Under the pieces are notes generated by a model that saw only the letters and a program-made list of their open reading frames with translations, was not told the origin of the DNA and ran no database searches. From positions 1 to 42,282 of the forward strand of contig UQUD01000006.1 in NCBI GenBank assembly GCA_900544225.1: a stretch of DNA of 42,282 nucleotides, in the 5' to 3' direction. Source of the stretch: an uncultured Collinsella sp. GTDB lineage: Bacteria > Actinomycetota > Coriobacteriia > Coriobacteriales > Coriobacteriaceae. Below are positions 1-7,758 of this stretch, one piece after another; the first letter of the stretch is position 1; each line of letters opens with the position of its first letter. Both the position numbers and the translations under genes were made by a program.

Positions 1-58
1 GTGGGAGGCCAGGGCGCCGCTGACCGGTGGACGGCACCGAGCCGTACGCTTGAACTGA
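1..58. other. Unassigned 3' end of an upstream unit
   Basis: This short stretch runs straight into the terminator at 60-90, so it is probably the tail of a gene or RNA that begins outside the window. On + the three frames reach stops at 21-23, at 56-58 and well downstream; none of the short peptides is recognisable. Too little is present to name it. Confidence 0.3.
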
Positions 59-59
59 G

Positions 60-90
60 AAGGGGGAGGCCTCGCGGCCTCCCCCTTTTT
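60..90 (+). terminator. Strong intrinsic terminator
   Basis: An 11-bp GC-rich perfect stem (61-71 with 76-86, arm AGGGGGAGGCC) has a 4-nt loop and continues into five T residues. It ends the unit that enters from the left and separates it from coaE. Confidence 0.92.
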
Positions 91-157
91 ACGTTATATA
101 CACGTTGTACTTTGAGACCTAGTTCCCCCGTATGCGCTCTTACTGTTTGGCTGTATT

Positions 158-188
158 TTGAGTCCTTCTAGTGTATTTGAGCGATAAT
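158..188 (+). promoter_or_regulatory. Possible coaE promoter
   Basis: TTGAGT (158-163) and GATAAT (183-188) resemble -35 and -10 hexamers, but the 19-nt spacer is longer than ideal. The GATAAT lies about 28 nt before the coaE ATG. The whole 91-213 gap is AT-rich and otherwise empty, so a promoter is expected here; the exact hexamers are uncertain. Confidence 0.3.
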
Positions 189-216
189 TACTCGCATTGG
201 CGTTAGGGAGGGCTTG

Positions 217-858
217 ATGTTTACCGTATTTGTCTTGGGCAATATTGCTTCGGGTAAGTCGACTGCCTGCCGCTATTTCGAATCTCGTGGCGCTATGCTA
301 ATCGATCTGGATGAGCTTGCAAAATCGCTGTATGTTCCGGGCTCTGATATCGTCAATGCTCTCGCGGATGAATTCGGTTGGGACATTTTGGATGAGGATG
401 GCGGCATTCGCCGCAACATCCTCGCTTCTCGAGCTTTTGCTTCTCCTGATTCGGTCGCACGGCTCAATGGCATTGTGCATCCCGTTCTGATTGAACAGCT
501 TTCGCTTAGGATTCTCGATCCGGTTTGTTGTACGGTTTCATCTCCTCGTTATCGCTTTGCAGTGGTCGAGGTTTCTGCTCCGACTGGTTTTGAGGATGCA
601 TTTGGCTTGGCTGATGAAATTTTGGTCATCAGCGCCCCTTTGTCAGTTCGTCGCGAGCGCGCTATTCAACGTGGCATGGAGCCATCTGATTTCGATGCCC
701 GTTCTGCTTGCCAGCCCGAAGAGTCTGCGCTGTGCAATCTCGCTACAACTGTGATTGACAATGCGGCAGACGATAACTCGCTCTTTGAACAACTGGACGC
801 ATGGCTTTCGCGCCATGGGTTCGGGGATGTAGTGGATAAGGAGGAGGCCGATGCCTAA
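217..858 (+). CDS. coaE: Dephospho-CoA kinase
   Basis: Catalyses the last step of coenzyme A synthesis, ATP-dependent phosphorylation of dephospho-CoA at the 3'-hydroxyl, in the cytosol. The 213-residue product opens with the P-loop GNIASGKST (residues 8-16), followed by the IDLDELAK segment that matches the family's conserved IDxD region. Length is normal for CoaE (about 200). I chose ATG 217 rather than TTG 214 because AGGGAGG at 205-211 then sits 5 nt upstream; TTG would leave almost no spacing. The stop overlaps the next gene by 8 nt, implying translational coupling to the transglycosylase. Codon use is looser and more T-ending than in the glycolytic genes of this window, suggesting modest expression. 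The C-terminal third diverges from well-studied homologues, but the family call is firm. Confidence 0.9.
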   Translation: MFTVFVLGNIASGKSTACRYFESRGAMLIDLDELAKSLYVPGSDIVNALADEFGWDILDEDGGIRRNILASRAFASPDSVARLNGIVHPVLIEQLSLRILDPVCCTVSSPRYRFAVVEVSAPTGFEDAFGLADEILVISAPLSVRRERAIQRGMEPSDFDARSACQPEESALCNLATTVIDNAADDNSLFEQLDAWLSRHGFGDVVDKEEADA

Positions 859-1432
859 GACACGTTTCCTTACGTGGTATCGCCTTATACCGCTGGCTGC
901 CGTTTTTGCCTTCGGCCTTATCTCATTCGTTTACTCGTATGCTCCTGCCGCTTTCTTTAAGCCGCTGTATCCGATTGACTACGAGGCGTATGTAAAGCAA
1001 TCCAGTATTTCGCATAATCTGGATCCGTATCTGGTGTGCGCTGTCATTAAGTCTGAATCGAATTGGGATCCCGAGGCCGAGTCGAATCAGGGTGCTCAGG
1101 GATTGATGCAGCTGATGCCCGAGACTGCCCAGGATATGATCGCCAAGGGCCTTGTCGACGGTGGCGAGTATTCGGCCGACAACCTTAACGATCCGGCTAC
1201 GAATATCGAGTTTGGCTGTGCGTATCTCTCGTATCTTCTAGCGTATTTTAACGGGTCGACTGACAGTGCCATTGCCGCCTATAACGCCGGCATGGGCAAT
1301 GTCGACGGATGGGCGCAGCAGAGTACGTCGCTTCATAATGCAATCACCTTTCCCGAGACGCAGGCGTATCTGATTCGTGTCAATAATGCCTGGGTTCGCT
1401 ACAAGACCCTCTATCCCGATCGGTTCGTATAG
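851..1432 (+). CDS. Membrane-anchored lytic transglycosylase (SLT fold)
   Basis: Predicted to cleave the MurNAc-GlcNAc bond of peptidoglycan with formation of a 1,6-anhydro product. One hydrophobic segment (about residues 12-30) serves as a signal anchor and places the catalytic domain outside the membrane. The Slt/MltE-type domain covers about residues 45-190: SESNW holds the catalytic glutamate (E69), followed by GAQGLMQLMP (81-90) and AYNAG near 145, all family hallmarks. At 193 residues it is a minimal enzyme with no LysM or other wall-binding domain. The ATG overlaps coaE by 8 nt and has GGAGG upstream. The coaE / SLT / uvrB order may be a lineage feature. The exact role (wall remodelling, secretion-machine assembly, or spacing for other envelope machines) cannot be read from the sequence. 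Confidence 0.87.
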   Translation: MPKTRFLTWYRLIPLAAVFAFGLISFVYSYAPAAFFKPLYPIDYEAYVKQSSISHNLDPYLVCAVIKSESNWDPEAESNQGAQGLMQLMPETAQDMIAKGLVDGGEYSADNLNDPATNIEFGCAYLSYLLAYFNGSTDSAIAAYNAGMGNVDGWAQQSTSLHNAITFPETQAYLIRVNNAWVRYKTLYPDRFV

Positions 1433-1452
1433 GACTATGCCTGCCGCCTGCG

Positions 1453-1458
1453 TATACT
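1453..1458 (+). promoter_or_regulatory. Possible -10 element for uvrB
   Basis: TATACT lies 25 nt before the uvrB start, in the 51-nt gap after the transglycosylase gene. No convincing -35 hexamer precedes it. The same TATACT also occurs before the ybaK-like gene and before rapZ. No LexA-type palindrome is visible here. Confidence 0.35.
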
Positions 1459-1483
1459 GCAGATATATGAGTTAGGAGTATCC

Positions 1484-3724
1484 ATGGCGGAATTTGAAGT
1501 AGAACGCGTTGGTGGTGAACTTAAGCGCTTTGGCGTTGAAGGCTCTGACGTGCCGTTTAAGGTCGTGTCTCCCTATGAGCCTGCCGGTTCCCAGCCTAAG
1601 GCCATTGAGTCGCTTGTGCAGGGCGTGAGGGACGGAGACCGCTATCAGGTTTTGTTGGGCGTGACTGGTTCGGGCAAGACCTTCACGATGGCAAAGACTA
1701 TTGAGGCCCTGGGAAAGCCGACGCTGGTCATGGCTCCGAATAAAACGCTCGCCGCTCAGCTTGCGAGCGAGCTCAAAGAGTTCTTTCCCAACAACGCTGT
1801 GGTCTACTTCGTCTCGTACTACGACTACTATCAGCCCGAGGCGTATGTGCCGCAAAGCGATACATATATCGAGAAAGACTCCTCGATTAACGAAGAGGTT
1901 GAGATGCTGCGACATCAGGCGACCGCATCGCTGCTCTCTCGACGCGATGTGATCGTTGTCGCATCGGTCTCGTGTATCTATGGCATTGGCTCTCCTGAGG
2001 ACTATGCGGGTCTGGCTCCAAACGTCGACAAGAAGGTGCCGCTCGAGCGCGATGACTTTATCCATGCACTTATCGACATTCAATATGATCGCAATGACTA
2101 TGACCTTGCACGCGGCACGTTCCGCGTGCGCGGCGATGTTGTCGACGTGTATCCGCCTTATGCCGAGCATCCGTTGCGGTTTGAGTTCTTTGGCGACGAG
2201 GTCGAGCTGATTGCCGAGATCGATGAGGTCACCGGTGAAATGCTGCGTGAGTACGAGGCCATCCCCGTATGGCCGGCATCGCACTACGTGACCGAGAAGC
2301 CGAAGGTCAAGGCGGCTCTGAAATCGATCAGCGAAGAGTGCGAGAAGCGCGTGGCGGAGCTCAAGGCGACCGACAAGTTGCTCGAGGCGCAGCGTCTGCA
2401 GCAGCGCACCGATTATGATCTTGAGATGCTCGAGACGATGGGCTTTTGCAACGGCATCGAGAACTACTCGCGTCATCTGGACGGTCGCAAGCCGGGTGAG
2501 CCGCCGTTTACCCTAATCGATTACTTTCCCAAGGATATGCTCTGCATCATCGATGAGAGCCATGTGACGGTGCCGCAGATTCGCGGCATGCACGAAGGTG
2601 ACCGCTCGCGTAAGGTGACGCTGGTGGAACACGGTTTTCGCCTGCCCTCGGCGCTCGATAACCGCCCGCTTCGTTTCGATGAGTTTGAGGCAAGGATACC
2701 CCAGTTTATCTATGTTTCGGCCACGCCGGGCGATTACGAGCTGCGGGTGAGCCAAAACGACGTGGAGCAGATTATTCGTCCGACCGGTCTGCTCGATCCC
2801 AAGATCGATGTGCGTCCGGTTCGCGGTCAGATTGACGATCTTGAGGACGAGATTCGCGAGCGCGTTGCCCGCAAGGAGCGCGTGCTGGTGACCACGTTGA
2901 CCAAGCGCATGGCCGAGGACCTGACCGACCATCTGCTTGATGCGGGCATTAAGGTCAATTACATGCATTCTGATACGGCGACAATGGACCGTGTCGAGAT
3001 CCTGCGAACGCTGCGCGAGGGCAAGATCGATGTTCTCGTTGGCATCAACCTGCTTCGCGAGGGCTTGGATCTTCCCGAGGTCTCACTGGTGGCAATTCTC
3101 GATGCCGATAAGGAAGGCTTCTTGCGCAACCGCCGTTCGCTGATTCAGACGATTGGCCGTGCGGCCCGTAACGCCGATGGCGAAGTCATCATGTATGCAG
3201 ACGTTGTGACCGATTCGATGAAAGAGGCCATCGAGGAGACGCAGCGCCGTCGCGAGATTCAGATGGCATATAACGAAGAGCATGGCATTGTGCCCAAGAC
3301 AGTGCGCAAGGCCATCAACGACATCTCAAGTTTTATTGCCGAGGCCGAAAAAACCGTGGGTTCCAAGGGGCGCTCGAAGGGCGACTCCCTTGGCCATGGC
3401 GCATTCTATACGCCCGATGAGTCGGGCGAGGGCGGCGTGCCGGAAACGGTGGCACCCGAGCAGACACTTGCGGAGCAGTTGGAAGAACTGCCGCATGACG
3501 AGCTTGTGCGGATCGTCGAAACCATGGAAGAGGATATGCGCAACGCTTCTGCCGCCATGGACTTTGAGGAGGCGGCGCGCCTGCGCGATGCCGTCGTTCA
3601 GATTCGGGCGATGCTCGAGGGCGCGTCTGAGGACGAGACGATCGAGCGCTTACGTTCGCAGGCCCGCAAGGGTTCCACGTTCGCATCGGGCAGAAAACGC
3701 CAGGGTGCACGGTTTAAGAAATAG
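1484..3724 (+). CDS. uvrB: UvrABC system protein B
   Basis: Damage-verifying helicase of nucleotide excision repair; it is loaded by UvrA and then binds UvrC for incision. The 746-residue product has YEPAGSQPKAI at the start of helicase domain 1, Walker A GVTGSGKT (59-66), the tyrosine-rich beta-hairpin region (YFVSYYDYYQPEAY) that clamps DNA, and DESH as Walker B. The C-terminal UVR domain (AAMDFEEAARLRDAV) contacts UvrC or UvrA. About 70 residues beyond the common length of ~670 come mainly from a linker before the UVR domain and a basic tail. The ATG has TAGGAG upstream at 1472-1477. uvrA and uvrC lie at 10.1 and 15.9 kb, so all three subunits are close but not in one operon. Confidence 0.98.
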   Translation: MAEFEVERVGGELKRFGVEGSDVPFKVVSPYEPAGSQPKAIESLVQGVRDGDRYQVLLGVTGSGKTFTMAKTIEALGKPTLVMAPNKTLAAQLASELKEFFPNNAVVYFVSYYDYYQPEAYVPQSDTYIEKDSSINEEVEMLRHQATASLLSRRDVIVVASVSCIYGIGSPEDYAGLAPNVDKKVPLERDDFIHALIDIQYDRNDYDLARGTFRVRGDVVDVYPPYAEHPLRFEFFGDEVELIAEIDEVTGEMLREYEAIPVWPASHYVTEKPKVKAALKSISEECEKRVAELKATDKLLEAQRLQQRTDYDLEMLETMGFCNGIENYSRHLDGRKPGEPPFTLIDYFPKDMLCIIDESHVTVPQIRGMHEGDRSRKVTLVEHGFRLPSALDNRPLRFDEFEARIPQFIYVSATPGDYELRVSQNDVEQIIRPTGLLDPKIDVRPVRGQIDDLEDEIRERVARKERVLVTTLTKRMAEDLTDHLLDAGIKVNYMHSDTATMDRVEILRTLREGKIDVLVGINLLREGLDLPEVSLVAILDADKEGFLRNRRSLIQTIGRAARNADGEVIMYADVVTDSMKEAIEETQRRREIQMAYNEEHGIVPKTVRKAINDISSFIAEAEKTVGSKGRSKGDSLGHGAFYTPDESGEGGVPETVAPEQTLAEQLEELPHDELVRIVETMEEDMRNASAAMDFEEAARLRDAVVQIRAMLEGASEDETIERLRSQARKGSTFASGRKRQGARFKK

Positions 3725-3729
3725 CGAAC

Positions 3730-3770
3730 AGGCCCCGAGTTCTCTGTGGAGCTCGGGGCCTATGTCTTTT
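3730..3770 (+). terminator. uvrB terminator
   Basis: A perfect 10-bp stem (AGGCCCCGAG at 3730-3739 with 3752-3761) has a 12-nt loop and is followed by ATGTCTTTT. It lies between convergent uvrB and the minus-strand flavoprotein gene. The T-rich side supports + strand use. Confidence 0.75.
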
Positions 3771-3789
3771 GCGCGCTGGAATTTGTGCG

Positions 3790-5430
3790 TTAGAGGTCTG
3801 CGATCAGGGCTTCGGCACAACGGATGCCGTCGGTGGCCGCGCTCATGATGCCGCCAGCATATCCAGCTCCCTCACCACAAGGGTAGAGGCCCGGGGTCGA
3901 CACGGCATGGCACGTTCGGTCTCGGGTGACAGTGACAGGTGAGCTCGAACGAGTCTCCACGCCGGTAAGAACGGCATCGGGACGGTCGTAGCCTCGTAGC
4001 TTTTTTCCGAGTAGGGGAAGTCCCAGGCGGAGCGACTCGACGATATGCTGCGGCAGGGCTTCGTCAATTGCCGTCCAGGTCACACCGAGCGGATAGGTGG
4101 GCTTTACCTTTCCGGGCGCCTTGCTGGCGCGTCCTGCGAGGAAATCTCCGACGAGTTGTGCCGGTGCGTTCCAGTTGGAACCGCCCAGGCGATAGGCGGC
4201 CGCCTCGCAGGCACGCTGGAGCTCGATGCCGGCGAGCGGGTCATCGTTGGGAAGGTCCTCAGGCGTGACGTTAACGAGCAAGGCGGCATTTGCGTTGCGT
4301 CCGTCGCGGGCATTGAGGCTAGCGCCGTTGACGCACAGGTGGCCCTGCTCGGAAGAGGCGGCGACAACCTGTCCGCCGGGGCACATGCAAAACGAGAACA
4401 CGCTGCGGCCGTTGGGAAGATGGGCGACGAGCTTGTAGGGGGCTGCTCCGAGGGCAGGATGTCCCGCCAAGGCTCCATATTGGGCTCGGTCGATGTCGCG
4501 CTGCGGATGCTCGATGCGAACGCCCATGGCAAAGGTCTTTTGTGCGAGGGCCACGTTGTGGTCCTTAAGGAGCTCAAAAATATCGCGAGCAGAATGCCCG
4601 CAGGCGAGGATGAGGTGCTTTGTCTCGATTGGCTCGCAAGCGGCGTCTTGGGACGATTGGACATCAATACCGGTAATGGCGCCAGACGCGTCGATGTGAA
4701 TGTCGACGAGCTTTGTTCGATAACGGACGACACCTCCGAGCTGCTCGATGCGCTGGGATATAGCGGTGACAACCGTGGGAAGGATGTCGGAGCCAATGTG
4801 CGGCTTGGCATCCCACAGAATATCGCGGGGCGCGCCCGCCTCGACGAAGGTTTCGAGGATAAGGCGATGGGCGGGATTTTTGGTTCCCGTATTGAGCTTG
4901 CCGTCCGAGAAGGTCCCCGCGCCGCCTAGGCCAAACTGGATATTGCTCTCGGGGTCGAGAATGCGCTCCTTTAGAAAGAGATCGATCGCATGCGAGCGGC
5001 GAAATGCTGGGTCGCCGCGCTCGATGAGCAAGGGCTTAAGACCCGCTTCGGCAAGGGTGAGTGCAGCGAAAAGGCCAGCGCATCCGGCGCCGACAACGAC
5101 AGGGCATTCTTGAGGTGCGTCGGAGACGGGGGAGGGGAATGAGGGCCCATCGTCCTCTATCGCGCGTACGCGCGAGCGGTCACGCTCGGCGACGCTGTCG
5201 ACCGCTTCTCGCTCGAGGTGGGGACTAGTCAGCTCAACACGAAAGCTCAGGATAAAATGGACGTCTCGTTTTTTGCGAGCGTCGATTGACTTGCGGTGGA
5301 GCTCGATGGACTTGATCTCGGAGTCCTTGCAACGTAGGACGCGCTTGGCGACTCGCTTGCCAACAATGAGGCAGGCATTTTCATCGCCGGCTTCATCGAG
5401 CGACGCGTTGACTTGGGTGATTTCGATCAT
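3790..5430 (-). CDS. COG2509-type FAD-dependent oxidoreductase
   Basis: A 546-residue flavoprotein of the uncharacterised COG2509 family. An N-terminal domain of about 100 residues rich in lysine and arginine precedes a Rossmann dinucleotide motif VVGAGCAG (112-119) with a downstream acidic residue (LLIERGD) that would bind the FAD ribose. The C-terminus carries GLYPCGEGAGYAGGI, the family's second FAD-binding motif, and DGIRCAEALI. Substrate and electron partners are unknown. The start at 5430 is supported by GGAG six to seven nt upstream on the minus strand; a longer frame to 5553 would run through the terminator of the upstream gene and is rejected. It follows a second flavoprotein gene on the same strand but is separated from it by that terminator. 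Confidence 0.85.
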   Translation of the reverse strand: MIEITQVNASLDEAGDENACLIVGKRVAKRVLRCKDSEIKSIELHRKSIDARKKRDVHFILSFRVELTSPHLEREAVDSVAERDRSRVRAIEDDGPSFPSPVSDAPQECPVVVGAGCAGLFAALTLAEAGLKPLLIERGDPAFRRSHAIDLFLKERILDPESNIQFGLGGAGTFSDGKLNTGTKNPAHRLILETFVEAGAPRDILWDAKPHIGSDILPTVVTAISQRIEQLGGVVRYRTKLVDIHIDASGAITGIDVQSSQDAACEPIETKHLILACGHSARDIFELLKDHNVALAQKTFAMGVRIEHPQRDIDRAQYGALAGHPALGAAPYKLVAHLPNGRSVFSFCMCPGGQVVAASSEQGHLCVNGASLNARDGRNANAALLVNVTPEDLPNDDPLAGIELQRACEAAAYRLGGSNWNAPAQLVGDFLAGRASKAPGKVKPTYPLGVTWTAIDEALPQHIVESLRLGLPLLGKKLRGYDRPDAVLTGVETRSSSPVTVTRDRTCHAVSTPGLYPCGEGAGYAGGIMSAATDGIRCAEALIADL

Positions 5431-5446
5431 CGAGGTCTCCTTAGAG

Positions 5447-5480
5447 GCAAGAAAGAGGCCGTCCGGTATCCCAGACGGCC
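5447..5480 (-). terminator. Terminator of the HI0933-type gene (minus strand)
   Basis: Read on the minus strand, GGCCGTC pairs with GACGGCC (5474-5480 with 5457-5463), with a further CC/GG pair beyond one mismatch, and is followed by TCTTTCTT. It separates the two adjacent flavoprotein genes and argues that the downstream one has its own start of translation at 5430. Confidence 0.6.
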
Positions 5481-5510
5481 CGAATGCGTTTTTGATTATA
5501 GACTGCGCGG

Positions 5511-6782
5511 CTACAGGCTGCTTGCGGCGCGAATGCCCGAGAGCCAGGCCCACGCAAGGTTAAAGCCTCCGCAATCGGCGTCGATGTCGAGCGCTTCGCC
5601 GCAGATGTAAAGCGGGGCGTCGACAGCGCTGCGCGCGCGTAGACTGGGTATTGAGATGCTCTCGACAGATACGCCACCACGCGTGACCTGCGCCGAGCGC
5701 TCCTCGGCTGTTCCCTCGACGAGCAACTTAAAGTGTTTGAGGATTGAGACCAGATGGATGACATCGTTGGAGCCTGGATGGCACTGCTCGAACGTCGTGC
5801 AGACGACGCGGGAGAGTTGCGGGGCGAGCATGCCGTCGAGCCAACGGGGATCGCGGGGCGAAAAGCCGCCGAGCAGCTCAACGCGCCGGTTGAGCATATC
5901 GAGCAGCTCGTCTTTGGAGAGGTCGGGGAAAACGTCGAGCAGGATCGTATCGCCGCGCTGGATACGACGGGAGAGGTTGAAGACAGCGACGCCCGAGATG
6001 CCGAAGGCTCGAAACAGTACTTCACCGTCTTCGTGCCAGAGCTCACTATGGTTACGGGTGAGCGTCAAGCGGGCGCGGACGCGCAGACCATCCAACGTCT
6101 TGAGTGCCGCCCGATCGCCAACGACCGTTGCCGATACGGGGCAGAGGATGGGGCGCAGCGAGGTGAGGGGGAGGCCAAACGTATCGGCGATACCGGTGGG
6201 GTTGCCGCCCGTGGCGATAATTACGGCATGTGCCTGCAGGGCTTCGTTCTTGCGAGGGACATCGGCGAGTGCCTTCCGAAGCGAGCGGAGCTCCGATTTT
6301 CGGTCGTCGTGCTTTTTTGCCTTTAGCGCCCGCGCTGGACGGTTTATTTGGAGTGCCCAGCCTTCGGGATCTTTGCGCGCCGTGGCAATATTGGCTCCGC
6401 AGATTAAGGTGATACCTAGGCGGTCGCAAACGTTGAGAAGCGCGTCGCGCACCGATTCGGCGCGAAGGGAGCGCGGGTACAGCCGGCCTTCCTCGGAGGT
6501 TGTCATGATGCCCAGCGAGGAGAAGAAACCCATAAGCTCTTGTTCGGGCTGGGTCCTCATGACAGATTCGACGAATGCGGGGTGGTTATACCGCTGAGGA
6601 TCAATCGATTCGTTGGAGAGGTTGCAACGGCCGTTACCGGTCGCAAGGAGCTTAAGGCCGCAGGCGACATCGCACTCAACGATGCAGACGCTTTTGCCAG
6701 CACGTGCGGCCGTAATGGCGGCGGCGAGGCCTGAAGCCCCGCCGCCGATTACCAGGACGTCATAGAAGGCGCTCGTGTTCAC
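5511..6782 (-). CDS. HI0933/BaiN-family NAD(P)/FAD-dependent oxidoreductase
   Basis: A 423-residue flavoprotein of the HI0933 (YhiN, COG2081) family. GGGASGLAAA (13-22) is the FAD Rossmann motif, KLLATGNGRCNLSN is the family signature, and CGEALDIDADCGGFNL near the C-terminus is the second conserved block. Most members have no proven function. BaiN of Clostridium scindens, assigned as a reductase of 3-dehydro-bile-acid intermediates, belongs here, so a role on steroid or other enone substrates is possible but not shown. The start is GTG at 6782, immediately after the TAA of the mrp gene (6783-6785). No gap remains, so translation is probably coupled, with GAGG inside the mrp end as the likely ribosome site. 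Confidence 0.85.
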   Translation of the reverse strand: MNTSAFYDVLVIGGGASGLAAAITAARAGKSVCIVECDVACGLKLLATGNGRCNLSNESIDPQRYNHPAFVESVMRTQPEQELMGFFSSLGIMTTSEEGRLYPRSLRAESVRDALLNVCDRLGITLICGANIATARKDPEGWALQINRPARALKAKKHDDRKSELRSLRKALADVPRKNEALQAHAVIIATGGNPTGIADTFGLPLTSLRPILCPVSATVVGDRAALKTLDGLRVRARLTLTRNHSELWHEDGEVLFRAFGISGVAVFNLSRRIQRGDTILLDVFPDLSKDELLDMLNRRVELLGGFSPRDPRWLDGMLAPQLSRVVCTTFEQCHPGSNDVIHLVSILKHFKLLVEGTAEERSAQVTRGGVSVESISIPSLRARSAVDAPLYICGEALDIDADCGGFNLAWAWLSGIRAASSL

Positions 6783-7613
6783 TTAGGCCTCGTCGGTCTC
6801 GTGCGGGGTAATGGCCTCGACGGCAGAGACTGCCTTGGGCAACATGCCATCGGGCAGCGCGGTCTCGACCTCACCCTTATCGCAGGCCTCGGCGAGTGAC
6901 GGATTGATGGGAAGCGTGCCCAAGATGTCGAGGTTATAGCGTTCTGCGACCTCGGGGAGCTTGCTCTTGCCAAAGACCTCGATCTTCTTGCCGCAGTCGG
7001 GGCACTCAATATAGCTCATGTTTTCGACGATGCCCAGAATGGGGACGTTCATCTTCTCGGCCATGTTGACCGCCTTGGCGACGATCATCGAGACCAGATC
7101 CTGCGGGCTCGTGACGATGACGATGCCGTCGACGGGCAGTGACTGGAAGACGGTGAGAGCGACGTCGCCTGTTCCCGGAGGCATGTCGACCAGCAGGTAG
7201 TCGATGGGGCCCCATGAGGTCTCGCTCCAGAACTGCCTAATGGCGCCTGCGATGACCGGACCGCGCCAAAGGACGGGGTCGGTCTCGTTTTGGAGCAGAA
7301 GGTTGGAGCTCATGACCTTGACGCCGTGCTCGGAGATTTCAGGCAGCATGAGGTTGCCAAGGGCATGGACGTGGCGTCCGCTCATACCGAACATCTTGGG
7401 GATAGAGGGACCGGTGATGTCGGCATCGAGGACGCCGACCTTGTGGCCGTGACGGGCAAGCTCGGTGGCGATGGCACCGGTGACAAACGACTTGCCGACA
7501 CCGCCCTTGCCGGAAAGCACGGCGATGACGCGTTTGACCTCGGACAGCGTATTCTCCTCAAATTGCGACGGCGACGTTTGTCCGCCGGCGGCCTGTGCGT
7601 GCTCGCAACCCAT
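6783..7613 (-). CDS. Mrp/ApbC/Nbp35-family P-loop ATPase
   Basis: Probable iron-sulfur cluster carrier of the ParA/MinD superfamily, working in the cytosol as a homodimer. The 276-residue product has the deviant Walker A motif SGKGGVGKS (34-42), a Walker B-type segment (LLVDMPPGTGD) and the CxxC pair in ECPDCGKK, which in this family holds a bridging [4Fe-4S] cluster. It lacks the N-terminal DUF59 domain found in some Mrp proteins. The start at 7613 is supported by AGGAG seven nt upstream; the frame could extend to 7670 but has no ribosome site there. The HI0933-type flavoprotein gene follows with zero spacing, suggesting co-expression, though no direct link to cluster delivery is shown. Confidence 0.93.
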   Translation of the reverse strand: MGCEHAQAAGGQTSPSQFEENTLSEVKRVIAVLSGKGGVGKSFVTGAIATELARHGHKVGVLDADITGPSIPKMFGMSGRHVHALGNLMLPEISEHGVKVMSSNLLLQNETDPVLWRGPVIAGAIRQFWSETSWGPIDYLLVDMPPGTGDVALTVFQSLPVDGIVIVTSPQDLVSMIVAKAVNMAEKMNVPILGIVENMSYIECPDCGKKIEVFGKSKLPEVAERYNLDILGTLPINPSLAEACDKGEVETALPDGMLPKAVSAVEAITPHETDEA

Positions 7614-7668
7614 GTATGACTCCTTTGTATATGTTGGGGCCGGGGCCCCGTGATGTGACACGAGCGTC

Positions 7669-7697
7669 ATTGTACCCTCGTTTGCGAGCGGGAGTCA
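7669..7697 (-). promoter_or_regulatory. Candidate promoter for mrp and the flavoprotein gene
   Basis: On the minus strand TGACTC (7692-7697) and TACAAT (7669-7674) are 17 nt apart, and the -10 element lies 56 nt before the mrp start. The -35 match is only partial. Confidence 0.45.
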
Positions 7698-7758
7698 TTT
7701 ACGATGCATTTGGGCCGAGCGTGCTTGCAATACGATGGGTCCAAGCGAATGGGCGGGC

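Noticed and set aside
1472..2476. A 334-codon minus-strand frame inside uvrB
   Set aside because: It overlaps the conserved UvrB helicase core and has no family features or ribosome site.
5431..5553. N-terminal extension of the COG2509 gene to 5553
   Set aside because: It would translate through the terminator stem at 5457-5480 and into the upstream gene's end; the ATG at 5430 has a proper GGAG site.
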